NCBI GenBank assembly: GCA_900320365.1
Contig: ONSC01000006.1
Location: forward strand, 23,913-61,529
Origin: an uncultured Bacteroidales bacterium
GTDB lineage: Bacteria > Bacteroidota > Bacteroidia > Bacteroidales > UBA932
Direction: 5' to 3'
DNA: 37,617 nucleotides
Made by a program: the position numbers and the translations under genes. Shown here one piece after another: positions 1 to 7,747 of the stretch (positions are counted from its first letter, which is position 1; each line of letters opens with the position of its first letter). A model generated the notes under the pieces. The model was not told the DNA's origin. It made no database searches and worked only from the letters and a program-made list of their open reading frames with translations.

Positions 1-2535
1 TTCATGAAAAGACAATCAGCCTCCAACGCCGAATATGACACTTCACTTTTCCTGGAACCCATTGACACCGTACCGCTTGTCACGGCAAGGGATTCCATCT
101 TCCCTCCTGACTCACTTAAAGACATCGACCCTTTCCGGTACAAATATTATGTCGCCATCATTGACTCGCTGGTTCACAGCATAGTGAGCGACTCTTTGAA
201 ACAAGCCGGAGACTCCATTGACTGGCCTATCCTCGATTCTTTGTATAACCTGGAGTATAAGGCAAGGAAGAAGGCGGAGTTTGACGCATGGTACGCAGGG
301 CTTTCAAAGACCGACCGGAAAAAATACGATATAGCTCAAAAAGAGAAGGTGAAAAGGCATCTGGCGGACAGCGTCCAAGCCATCAAGGATAGTATCGCAC
401 AGGTAAGGGACAGTATCCGGGAGAACACCCCGAGGATCTTGGAGACCTTCGCGCTGCCCGACTCCATGCTGTACAAGAGGATCGTGCAATGGACTCACGA
501 GAGGGAGTTCCATAAGATGAACGTGAAAATCCCGGACACGACGGCCAATTTCCGGTTCCACGACTATCCATTCTACAGGAAGGACGTCAACGCCTCCTGG
601 CTGGGCGTGGCCGGCTCTGCCCTTCAGTACTATAACTATTTCAACAGGACGAGTGAGAACGGGGTCTCTTTCTATCAGCCGTATGAGTCATGGACCTACT
701 CGGCCAAGACTTTGCCGTTCTACAACACCAAGACCGCCTACACCGAATTGTCATATACCGGAACATTATTCGCCAACTCGCAGAAGGAATCTGACAACCT
801 CCATATTCTCACCAGCCAGAACCTTTTCCCGGCTCTCAATTACACGTTGGAATATAACAGGTTTGGCGGCAAGGGTATAGTGCAGAATGAGGCCACCGCC
901 AACAAGACCCTGTCGCTGTCGTTGAACTATACGGGGAAGAAATACCTCATGCACGCCGGTTACATCAACAACAGGATAACCAGAAGCGAGAACGGAGGAA
1001 TCACTGACAACACCATGGTAAGGGACACGACCTTGGACGCCAGGGAGTATTCCGTCCACCTCACCAACGCTTCCAGCAATATCCTCAGGAAGACATTCTT
1101 CCTCGACCAGCAGTACAGGATCCCGTTCACGTTCATAACGAGAATCCAGGAGAACAAAAGAAACAAGGCCTATAAAGAGAGGATACTAGCGTCCGGGGAC
1201 TCCGCCATGATAGCGGTGGTAGACAGCCTTGTCGAGCTCGCGGCGGCGGAGCGTGCTGCGGCTGACACTTTCGACACGGACAACATCACGACCGCATTCG
1301 TCGGGCACAGCTCCGAGTATTCGGTGTTCCGCAAGAGATACAACGACCAGATATCCCCCACCGACAAGATCGGGAGACAATTCTATAACAACGCCTTCCT
1401 TTACAATCCGACCAACTCCTACGATTCCGTGAGAGTGTCGAAATTGGAGAACCGGCTGTTCATCCGTCTCCAGCCATGGTCAGAAGATGCCATAGTGTCG
1501 AAATTGAACGGAGGTATCGGGAACAGGATCACCAACTGGTACGACTTCGACCCCACCTTCCTGAAAGGCAACACCAACACCATCTGGAATTCCACATTCG
1601 TCTATGCCGGAGTGGAAGGGCAACTAAGGGATTATATTCACTGGGATGCCACAGGAGACTACGTGTTCCTCGGAAGCGAGATGAACGACCTGTCATTGAG
1701 GGGCAATGTGTTGTTCTCCTTACATCCTTTCCGCAGGGCACGCAAGAGCCCGGTCAACCTCAACTTGAGGTTCGAGACATCGATAAAGGAGCCCGAGCAC
1801 TACCACAACCATTTCTTCTCCAACCACTTCAAGTGGGATAATGATTTCGGCAAAACCTCCACGACCAAGCTCCAGGCGAAGTTGGACATCCCCAGATGGA
1901 AAGTCTCCGCCGAGGTGGGATACGCCCTCCTTGACGGTAATATCTATTTCGACTCACTGGCGGTTGTCAGGCAGAACACCAAACCGATGAGCGTGCTCAG
2001 CGCCGCCCTTAACAAGGATTTCGCATTCGGTCCCCTCCACTTGGACAACAGGGTACTTTTCCAGGTGTCTTCCAACCAGGATGTGGTTCCTGTCCCGACT
2101 CTCGCCGCCAACTCCCGGCTTTACCTGCAATTCGACATCTCAGGCGGCACTATGAGGATGCAGCTCGGAGGTGATGTCTGGTATAACACCAAGTATTTCT
2201 CCGCCGCTTGGAACCCTGCCGTGGGTGTCTTCTACAACCAAAAGAAGGAACAGTACACCAATGGTCCCGTCATTGACGCTTTCGTGAACGTGCAATGGAA
2301 ACGGGCATGCGTGTTCGTGAAAGTGGAGAATGTCGGTCAGGGATGGCCTATGGAGAAATTCGATTACTTCAGCGCCCACACCTACATCAGGACCCAGAGG
2401 GCATTGAAATTCGGCGTGTATTGGCCGTTCTATCTACAGCCAACGGAGAACCACAAAGTCTCGGCAAGCTCCGGCCTGTCATCAGGTGGAGGGTCACGAG
2501 GTGGATCCAGAGGAGGTTCCAGAAGACGCCGATGA
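1..2535 (+). CDS. Putative outer-membrane porin (Porin_10-like), 5' end cut by window edge
   Basis: The frame is open to the left edge. The first ATG (base 4) gives 843 residues with no signal peptide, so the true start lies upstream. Residues about 1-150 are Asp/Ser/Lys-rich and partly helical. From about 180 onward the protein has alternating aromatic/polar strands typical of a large outer-membrane beta-barrel, and length and composition fit the Bacteroidetes putative porin family. That family assignment is from recognition, not a search. It would act in the outer membrane as a channel; the substrate is unknown. Oddly, the barrel is followed by a Gly/Ser/Arg tail (SRGGSRGGSRRRR) instead of ending in an aromatic residue. 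The stop codon overlaps the next gene's ATG (ATGA), so the two are probably translationally coupled. Confidence 0.75.
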   Translation, partial: FMKRQSASNAEYDTSLFLEPIDTVPLVTARDSIFPPDSLKDIDPFRYKYYVAIIDSLVHSIVSDSLKQAGDSIDWPILDSLYNLEYKARKKAEFDAWYAGLSKTDRKKYDIAQKEKVKRHLADSVQAIKDSIAQVRDSIRENTPRILETFALPDSMLYKRIVQWTHEREFHKMNVKIPDTTANFRFHDYPFYRKDVNASWLGVAGSALQYYNYFNRTSENGVSFYQPYESWTYSAKTLPFYNTKTAYTELSYTGTLFANSQKESDNLHILTSQNLFPALNYTLEYNRFGGKGIVQNEATANKTLSLSLNYTGKKYLMHAGYINNRITRSENGGITDNTMVRDTTLDAREYSVHLTNASSNILRKTFFLDQQYRIPFTFITRIQENKRNKAYKERILASGDSAMIAVVDSLVELAAAERAAADTFDTDNITTAFVGHSSEYSVFRKRYNDQISPTDKIGRQFYNNAFLYNPTNSYDSVRVSKLENRLFIRLQPWSEDAIVSKLNGGIGNRITNWYDFDPTFLKGNTNTIWNSTFVYAGVEGQLRDYIHWDATGDYVFLGSEMNDLSLRGNVLFSLHPFRRARKSPVNLNLRFETSIKEPEHYHNHFFSNHFKWDNDFGKTSTTKLQAKLDIPRWKVSAEVGYALLDGNIYFDSLAVVRQNTKPMSVLSAALNKDFAFGPLHLDNRVLFQVSSNQDVVPVPTLAANSRLYLQFDISGGTMRMQLGGDVWYNTKYFSAAWNPAVGVFYNQKKEQYTNGPVIDAFVNVQWKRACVFVKVENVGQGWPMEKFDYFSAHTYIRTQRALKFGVYWPFYLQPTENHKVSASSGLSSGGGSRGGSRGGSRRRR

Positions 2536-3584
2536 AAGGATTCCGGTATCTCCTGGCCAGCTTACTGCTGCTCGTGGTGTTTCCCGTCGCGGGAAACAAA
2601 ATCTTTCACAAAGACGACAAATACGCCTTCAGGGGCGACTTGGTACGATGCGCCATCAAGCTTGACGGCTATCAGACCGGATTCAATTATGAGCTCCTCA
2701 AAGCTTTCTGCAAAAGCCACTGTGACTCCTCATCGATAATTCCGGGAGAAGACATCGCCGGCCTCCTTGGAGAGCTCGCACGCGATAGCCTGGATATCCT
2801 GCTGATGCCTGCCAGCGAATTCAATGACACTTTAGGACTTGTGAATCTCGTTTTGGGAGACACATCCGTCGCCTGGGTCATGAGACATGGGAAAAGCTCC
2901 AACAGGGAGCTATTCAGATGGTACGCCGGATACCGCGGCACTCGAGAGTACTCGGACCTGGTCAGAAGATTCTCGGAGTGCTATGGTGCTGGTGACTGGC
3001 GTCCCTCCTCAGGTGTCATAAGTCCTTATGACAATTTATTCAAATCTAACGCGAAACTACTCGGATGGGACTGGAGGCTTCTCGCCGCCTTGGCATGGAG
3101 TGAGTCCAAATTCAAGATACAGGCCAAGTCTCCAAAAGGAGCTCTTGGAATAATGCAGATGATGCCTGTCACCGCCGGAAAGTTCGGAGTCACTAACTGC
3201 CTGGATCCTGAAGAGAACATATCCGCCGCCACGAACTACCTCGCATTTCTCCAGAAGACTCTCTCCAGATATGCCGAGGACCCCGAAATCCTTTCATGGT
3301 TGACTATAGCAGCCTACAACAGCGGAGGGGGCAGGGCTCTTCAAGACCTTGAAGGAAGAGAGAGGAGCTCAGCCACCGAAGCCTACACGGAAGCGGTTCT
3401 ACGTCAATACGATATATTCTCAGGACGAAAAAAGGAAGAAGGTCTATTGCGCCCTGACAGTCTGGGCGGGATCGACCCTGGAGATGAAGACGCAGGGGAT
3501 CAGAAGGAGGAGCATGATGACCAGGAAGGAGAGGACATCAGCCACCAAGACCATGGGAATGTCGATATGGATGGGGACGAATGA
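2532..3584 (+). CDS. MltF-like membrane-bound lytic murein transglycosylase with acidic tail
   Basis: 350 residues. An N-terminal hydrophobic signal or anchor (about residues 5-20) leads into a degenerate solute-binding-protein-like region (about 30-150). An SLT lysozyme-like domain follows (about 165-295). The probable catalytic Glu is E191 in ALAWSESKF, followed by the conserved GALGIMQMMP and AAYNSGGG motifs. It should cleave peptidoglycan glycan strands in the periplasm. The start is the ATG overlapping the porin stop. A longer frame begins inside the porin at 2295 but has no signal peptide at its start. The SLT homology ends near residue 300; residues about 304-350 are very rich in Asp, Glu, Gln and His and are encoded antisense to the end of the convergent permease gene. 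The tail looks like a consequence of a lost stop codon, not a family domain. Confidence 0.85.
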   Translation: MKGFRYLLASLLLLVVFPVAGNKIFHKDDKYAFRGDLVRCAIKLDGYQTGFNYELLKAFCKSHCDSSSIIPGEDIAGLLGELARDSLDILLMPASEFNDTLGLVNLVLGDTSVAWVMRHGKSSNRELFRWYAGYRGTREYSDLVRRFSECYGAGDWRPSSGVISPYDNLFKSNAKLLGWDWRLLAALAWSESKFKIQAKSPKGALGIMQMMPVTAGKFGVTNCLDPEENISAATNYLAFLQKTLSRYAEDPEILSWLTIAAYNSGGGRALQDLEGRERSSATEAYTEAVLRQYDIFSGRKKEEGLLRPDSLGGIDPGDEDAGDQKEEHDDQEGEDISHQDHGNVDMDGDE

Positions 3585-4613
3585 GACGAAATAGTTCTCC
3601 GGATTCAGCTTAAGCAAATGGGTCCATTTCTGGATCCCGCAAAAAACCAGCGCCAGCACATTGCCTATAACCATTCCCTTAAGCACTATCACAGATGCAA
3701 CCTTAAGGAAGACCTTCGCTATCGAGCGGTCAGTCATGCCCATGGATTTGAGCGTGCCTATGGTGGAAATATTCCGGAATAGCATAATCAGAAGACCTGA
3801 GATCATGTTGAAGCCGGCGACTATGGTCATTAATATCAAGATGAATAGGACATTGAAGTCTATCAGGTCAAGCCAATCGAAGATCTGGGGATAACGACTC
3901 ATGACAGAAGTGGCGATCAATCGATCCCCTGATTCGCTCTCAAGGGCTTTCATCCCGACTTTATCAGTGGCGTCCCTCATCGCCTGGGAATTCCTGTAAG
4001 CAGGTGCCAAGCCTATCTCCAATGTAGAGACCTCGTCTGACTCCCAGCCGTTGAGCCTCTGCAGGTCTGCGATGTCACAAAGAACGACCATGTTGTCAGT
4101 CCCGTCCATAATCCCGTCGTATACACCGACTATATTGAAGGATCGCACCTTGACATTCTCCCCGATGAAATAGGAGAGCAACTTGCCGCCCACCTCAACT
4201 CCGATAAGGTCCCTCAACCGCGACGGTATCCGCACAGCGAGTTTGATCGAGTCCGCCTCGCCTTTCTCAACGGGAACCCCTTTGAACACAACTCCATGAA
4301 TATTCTCGCCGTTCTTTATGATGCCAGCCCTGTAGACAGCCGGCACGATCCGCCTTACCTCCGGCATAGCCTTGACCTCATCCAGGAAATCCGGAGAGGA
4401 AGACATCGGAGACGTGTCGTTGATATAATTCATGTCAGCCGGGACAAGCTGCACGTCTCCAGTAAGGTCGGAAATACCGTCACGGAGCTCCTCCCTGAAA
4501 CCGGATGAGACCGCCACGGAAATGATCATGATAAGGAAGGAGATCGCGATGGACACCACCGCGATCTTTCCTCCGAAACGAAGGCGTCGGGCTATGAAGC
4601 CGGTCGCTTCCAC
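3444..4613 (-). CDS. ABC transporter permease, FtsX/LolC-LolE family
   Basis: 389 residues with the MacB/LolC layout. There is a short cytoplasmic N-terminus (FIARRLRF), TM1 at about 18-38, and a large periplasmic domain at about 40-255. Three C-terminal helices (about 265-290, 310-340 and 355-380) form the FtsX-like permease domain. By family it would form the membrane part of a lipoprotein-releasing or related ABC transporter; no ATPase gene is adjacent. The start is GTG (complement of 4611-4613). The codon before it is GAC and the one before that is the TAA of the upstream peptidase gene in the same frame, so no earlier start is possible. The last 141 bp overlap the convergent transglycosylase gene. 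The end of the permease looks authentic because its hydrophobic final helix and closing VDPAQTVRAQ fit the family. Confidence 0.85.
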   Translation of the reverse strand: MEATGFIARRLRFGGKIAVVSIAISFLIMIISVAVSSGFREELRDGISDLTGDVQLVPADMNYINDTSPMSSSPDFLDEVKAMPEVRRIVPAVYRAGIIKNGENIHGVVFKGVPVEKGEADSIKLAVRIPSRLRDLIGVEVGGKLLSYFIGENVKVRSFNIVGVYDGIMDGTDNMVVLCDIADLQRLNGWESDEVSTLEIGLAPAYRNSQAMRDATDKVGMKALESESGDRLIATSVMSRYPQIFDWLDLIDFNVLFILILMTIVAGFNMISGLLIMLFRNISTIGTLKSMGMTDRSIAKVFLKVASVIVLKGMVIGNVLALVFCGIQKWTHLLKLNPENYFVSFVPIHIDIPMVLVADVLSFLVIMLLLLIPCVFISRVDPAQTVRAQ

Positions 4614-4616
4614 GTC

Positions 4617-6647
4617 TTACCAGATGTGAACCCTCTCGCTCTCAGGACGCCACATGGGATCACCCTCCTTGATGCCGAAAGCGTCGAAGAAGGACTGGAA
4701 ATTCTTCACGGACACATTGACCCTGTTGACAGCCAAAGAGTGGACATCTTGCCTGGTTCTGCGGGCTTTCTCCTGGTCAGTGATATTCTGGGCCCAGACA
4801 GCGGCATAACCCAGATAGAACCTCTGGTCAGGGGTGAATCCGTCAATCAGGCCGGGATCATTACCGGCGATGGCATTGTGCATCGCCGTATAGGCTATAC
4901 TCAGGCCGCCGTGGTCACCGATATTCTCACCAAGGGAAAGCTGTCCATTTGCCATGAGGGCGGGCTGACCGTCCTTGGCGGGAAGAACCTCGACAGCATC
5001 GAACTGCTCCGCGAGGATCTTGGCTTTAGCCTTGAACTTGGCGTCATCATCAGCTGTCCACCAACCGGACATGTTGCCCTTGCTGTCGAACAGACGGCCC
5101 TGGTCGTCAAACCCGTGGGACATCTCATGGCCGATCACGACACCAATGCCACCGTAGTTGACAGCGTCGTCAGCATCCGGGTTGAAGAACGGGGGCTGAA
5201 GAATGGCGGCGGGGAAGCAAATCTCGTTGGTGCTGGGATTGTAGTAGGCGTTGACCGTCTGAGGAGACATGCCCCACTCCGTCCTGTCGGTAGGCTTGCC
5301 GAGTTTCGAGAGATTATCGGCCACGCTCCATTTCCTGGCAGCCAATATGTTCTCATAATAACTCTTGTCAGGGTCGATGTCGAGGGTGGAATAATCCTTC
5401 CACTCATCAGGATAACCGATCTTCACGATGAAATTGTCAAGTTTCTCATGAGCCTTTGCCTTGGTCTCGTCACCCATCCAATCCAACTCATCAATATGCT
5501 GGCTGAAAGCTATTTTGAGATTCTCAACCAAAGTCTCCATCTTCTCTTTGGAAGAAGCGGGGAAATACTTCTCGACATACATCTTTCCTACAGCCTGGCC
5601 CAGGATGCCGTTAGGAACCTGCATGGCCCTCTTCCAACGAGGCTTCTGCTCCTTGATTCCGGACATCTGTGTGCTGAAGAAGTCAAAGGACGCTGCATAG
5701 AAGTCATCGCTCAGGGAGCTGGCGGCTCCGCTGATGACCCTGGCCGCAAGATAATCCTTGAGGATGGAGAGATCCTCATTGGCGAAGTAAACTCCGAACT
5801 TCTCGAAGAAGTCGGGCTCTCCGACAACAAGCTTCTTCTGCTCCGGGATGCCTCTGCGGGTCAGGTAAGCGTTCCAGTCAAATCCAGGGAAACTCTTCTG
5901 GAGAGTCTCTGAGCTGTAGACATTGTACTGCGCTTCCACATCCCTCTCCTTGATGCTGTCCCAGGAGTTCTCGGCCAGCACGTCCTCAACCGCGAGGGCG
6001 TTCATTGAGGCCTTCTTGGGCTCAGGGTTGCCTGCAAGAGCGAAAACCTTCTCAAGGAAAGCGCGATAACCTTCCTTCAAGGCAGCGTTCTCCGGCTTGA
6101 CATAATAATCCCTGTCGCCGATTCCAAGGCCACTCTGGCCGAAATTGAGGATTTGGCTGTCGCTATCGACCATATCGGATCCGACATAAGCGCCAAAGAA
6201 ACCACCCTGCCCGCTATTGTGCATATCGGCCACGAGCTCGACGAGACCGTTCTTATCCTTTATCGAATAAATCCTGTCAAGGATGCCTTTAAGAGGGGCT
6301 GCCCCATCTTGGTTAAGCTTCACGGAATCAAGTCCTTGCTTGTACAGGTCAGATATCTTCTGCTCCACGGTACCTTTCTCGGTCTTCATCGTTGTCATAC
6401 CGGCGAAAAGGTCGTTAAGCCTCTCGACATTGGTCTCTGAAAGCTGGTCGAAAGTCCCGAAACGGGCATATTCAGGCTTCAGGGGGTTCTTCTTCTGCCA
6501 TCCTCCGGTGGCATACTGATAGAAATCATCGCCGGGGGCGACTGATGTGTCTAAGTTAGTGAGATCTATCGCCGGCACCTTCGCCTGCTTGGGGCCACAC
6601 GCCGAGAGAACAATCGCCGCTGACATCATTATGATAAGCTTTTTCAT
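4617..6647 (-). CDS. M13 family zinc metallopeptidase (PepO/neprilysin-like) lipoprotein
   Basis: 676 residues from the chosen ATG. The first 20 residues form a lipoprotein signal ending in the lipobox LSAC (C17), so the mature enzyme is probably a cell-envelope lipoprotein. The large helical M13 N-terminal domain is followed by the catalytic domain. VNAYYNPSTNEICFPA (about 465-480) is the substrate-binding segment, HEMSH at 507-511 holds two zinc-ligand His and the catalytic Glu, and GENIGDHGG (E574) gives the third zinc ligand. The protein ends in Trp, as many M13 enzymes do. An in-frame ATG eight codons upstream would put a non-signal-like leader before MKK and was not chosen. It probably shares a transcript with the permease gene that follows. 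It should degrade oligopeptides. Confidence 0.93.
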   Translation of the reverse strand: MKKLIIMMSAAIVLSACGPKQAKVPAIDLTNLDTSVAPGDDFYQYATGGWQKKNPLKPEYARFGTFDQLSETNVERLNDLFAGMTTMKTEKGTVEQKISDLYKQGLDSVKLNQDGAAPLKGILDRIYSIKDKNGLVELVADMHNSGQGGFFGAYVGSDMVDSDSQILNFGQSGLGIGDRDYYVKPENAALKEGYRAFLEKVFALAGNPEPKKASMNALAVEDVLAENSWDSIKERDVEAQYNVYSSETLQKSFPGFDWNAYLTRRGIPEQKKLVVGEPDFFEKFGVYFANEDLSILKDYLAARVISGAASSLSDDFYAASFDFFSTQMSGIKEQKPRWKRAMQVPNGILGQAVGKMYVEKYFPASSKEKMETLVENLKIAFSQHIDELDWMGDETKAKAHEKLDNFIVKIGYPDEWKDYSTLDIDPDKSYYENILAARKWSVADNLSKLGKPTDRTEWGMSPQTVNAYYNPSTNEICFPAAILQPPFFNPDADDAVNYGGIGVVIGHEMSHGFDDQGRLFDSKGNMSGWWTADDDAKFKAKAKILAEQFDAVEVLPAKDGQPALMANGQLSLGENIGDHGGLSIAYTAMHNAIAGNDPGLIDGFTPDQRFYLGYAAVWAQNITDQEKARRTRQDVHSLAVNRVNVSVKNFQSFFDAFGIKEGDPMWRPESERVHIW

Positions 6648-6702
6648 TGTGATGAAATAATTAATATTCAATTGTAACTCGCGAATTTATCAATAATTTC
6701 AC

Positions 6703-6710
6703 GATATTTG
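6703..6710 (+). promoter_or_regulatory. Weak TAnnTTTG-like -7 box before the BASS transporter
   Basis: GATATTTG differs from the Bacteroidetes -7 consensus TAnnTTTG at the first base. It lies 19 bp before the ATG, in the divergent gap between the peptidase and transporter genes. No convincing -33 TTTG was found. Confidence 0.35.
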
Positions 6711-6729
6711 TCCCTTCAAAAGGGACTAT

Positions 6730-7734
6730 ATGTCAAGAATCGTCGAATTCATCAAGGACTGGATGCTACCTATCGCCATCGTGGCTGGAATCACACTTGG
6801 CTTGGCATTCCATTTCTGGGCTCCATTGAAGGGAGCGGAACCAACGTTTTCCAGCTTCGCCAAGGAAGTCCAACCCATATTCGTCGCCTTGATGCTCTTC
6901 CTTCAATTCACTAAGGTTTCCCCTCACGACCTCAAGCTCAGAAGATGGCACATCTGGCTCCTCGTTTTCCAGACAGTCCTTTTTGTCGGGCTCGCGTTAG
7001 TTGCCACTCTCATCCCTCACGGCAGTCATCGAATCCTTGTGGAGTGCGCCATGCTCTGCATTATTTGCCCCACCGCCGCAGCCGCCGGAGTGATTACCGA
7101 TAAACTCGGCGGAAACCTTTCAGACACAGTCACATACGTTGTATTAATCAATATCCTGGCAGCATTTGTGATCCCTGCTGTGATCCCCATTGTCCACCCC
7201 GTGGAAGGCACATCTTTCCTGGGCAGGTTCACCTCGATCTGCCTTCGGATATTTCCGCTGCTGGTCCTGCCGCTCCTGATCTCCTGGCTTGTACGCTACA
7301 CGATGAAGAAGCTGCACCACAAGCTTCTCAGAATAGTCGGCTGGGCATTCTACGTCTGGGGATTCACCCTCTGCCTATCCATCTATCTTGCCACTAAGGC
7401 TATGATCACCAGCGGGATATCAATATGGACCGGAATAATGATCGGTGTTGTGTCACTTCTTTGCACCGCGCTTCAGTTCGCCTCCGGACGCCTGCTCGGG
7501 AAAAAATCCCGGAAGATCGCGTCACCTTCTGAGAGGCGGGCAGACTCAATAACGGCAGGGCAAGCTCTGGGACAGAAAAACAACGGTTTCCTTATCTGGC
7601 TGGGTTATTCCTGGATGACACCCGTCACCTCTGTCGCCGGAGGACTTTACAGCATCTGGCAGAACATATTCAACTCCGGAGAGCTATATAGACATCGGAA
7701 AGAGGCTGGTACGGAAGCCGCTGATAATCATTAA
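6730..7734 (+). CDS. Bile acid:sodium symporter (BASS/SBF) family transporter
   Basis: 334 residues, about nine to ten predicted membrane helices starting at residues 12-30, and no signal peptide. The spacing of helices, the conserved segment CIICPTAAAAGVITDKLGG in the core helix, and the overall length match the SBF/BASS family of sodium-coupled organic-anion transporters. In bacteria many such proteins carry keto acids, pantothenate or sulfur compounds; the substrate here cannot be read from the sequence. The start is the first ATG after the divergent gap. The cytoplasmic C-terminus (from about 320) is charged. The gene ends 13 bp before the FGE/sialidase-like gene, so the two may share a transcript. 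Confidence is good for a BASS-like transporter and nil for a specific substrate. Confidence 0.8.
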   Translation: MSRIVEFIKDWMLPIAIVAGITLGLAFHFWAPLKGAEPTFSSFAKEVQPIFVALMLFLQFTKVSPHDLKLRRWHIWLLVFQTVLFVGLALVATLIPHGSHRILVECAMLCIICPTAAAAGVITDKLGGNLSDTVTYVVLINILAAFVIPAVIPIVHPVEGTSFLGRFTSICLRIFPLLVLPLLISWLVRYTMKKLHHKLLRIVGWAFYVWGFTLCLSIYLATKAMITSGISIWTGIMIGVVSLLCTALQFASGRLLGKKSRKIASPSERRADSITAGQALGQKNNGFLIWLGYSWMTPVTSVAGGLYSIWQNIFNSGELYRHRKEAGTEAADNH

Positions 7735-7747
7735 AAGAGCTAATCTG

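Noticed and set aside
2295..2531. Upstream extension of the transglycosylase frame into the porin gene
   Set aside because: It would move the signal peptide inside the protein; the ATG at 2532 gives a proper N-terminus.
4626..5912. 428-codon open frame on the plus strand across the M13 peptidase gene
   Set aside because: It is antisense to a gene with complete motifs and has no recognisable domain; long shadow frames are expected with this codon use.
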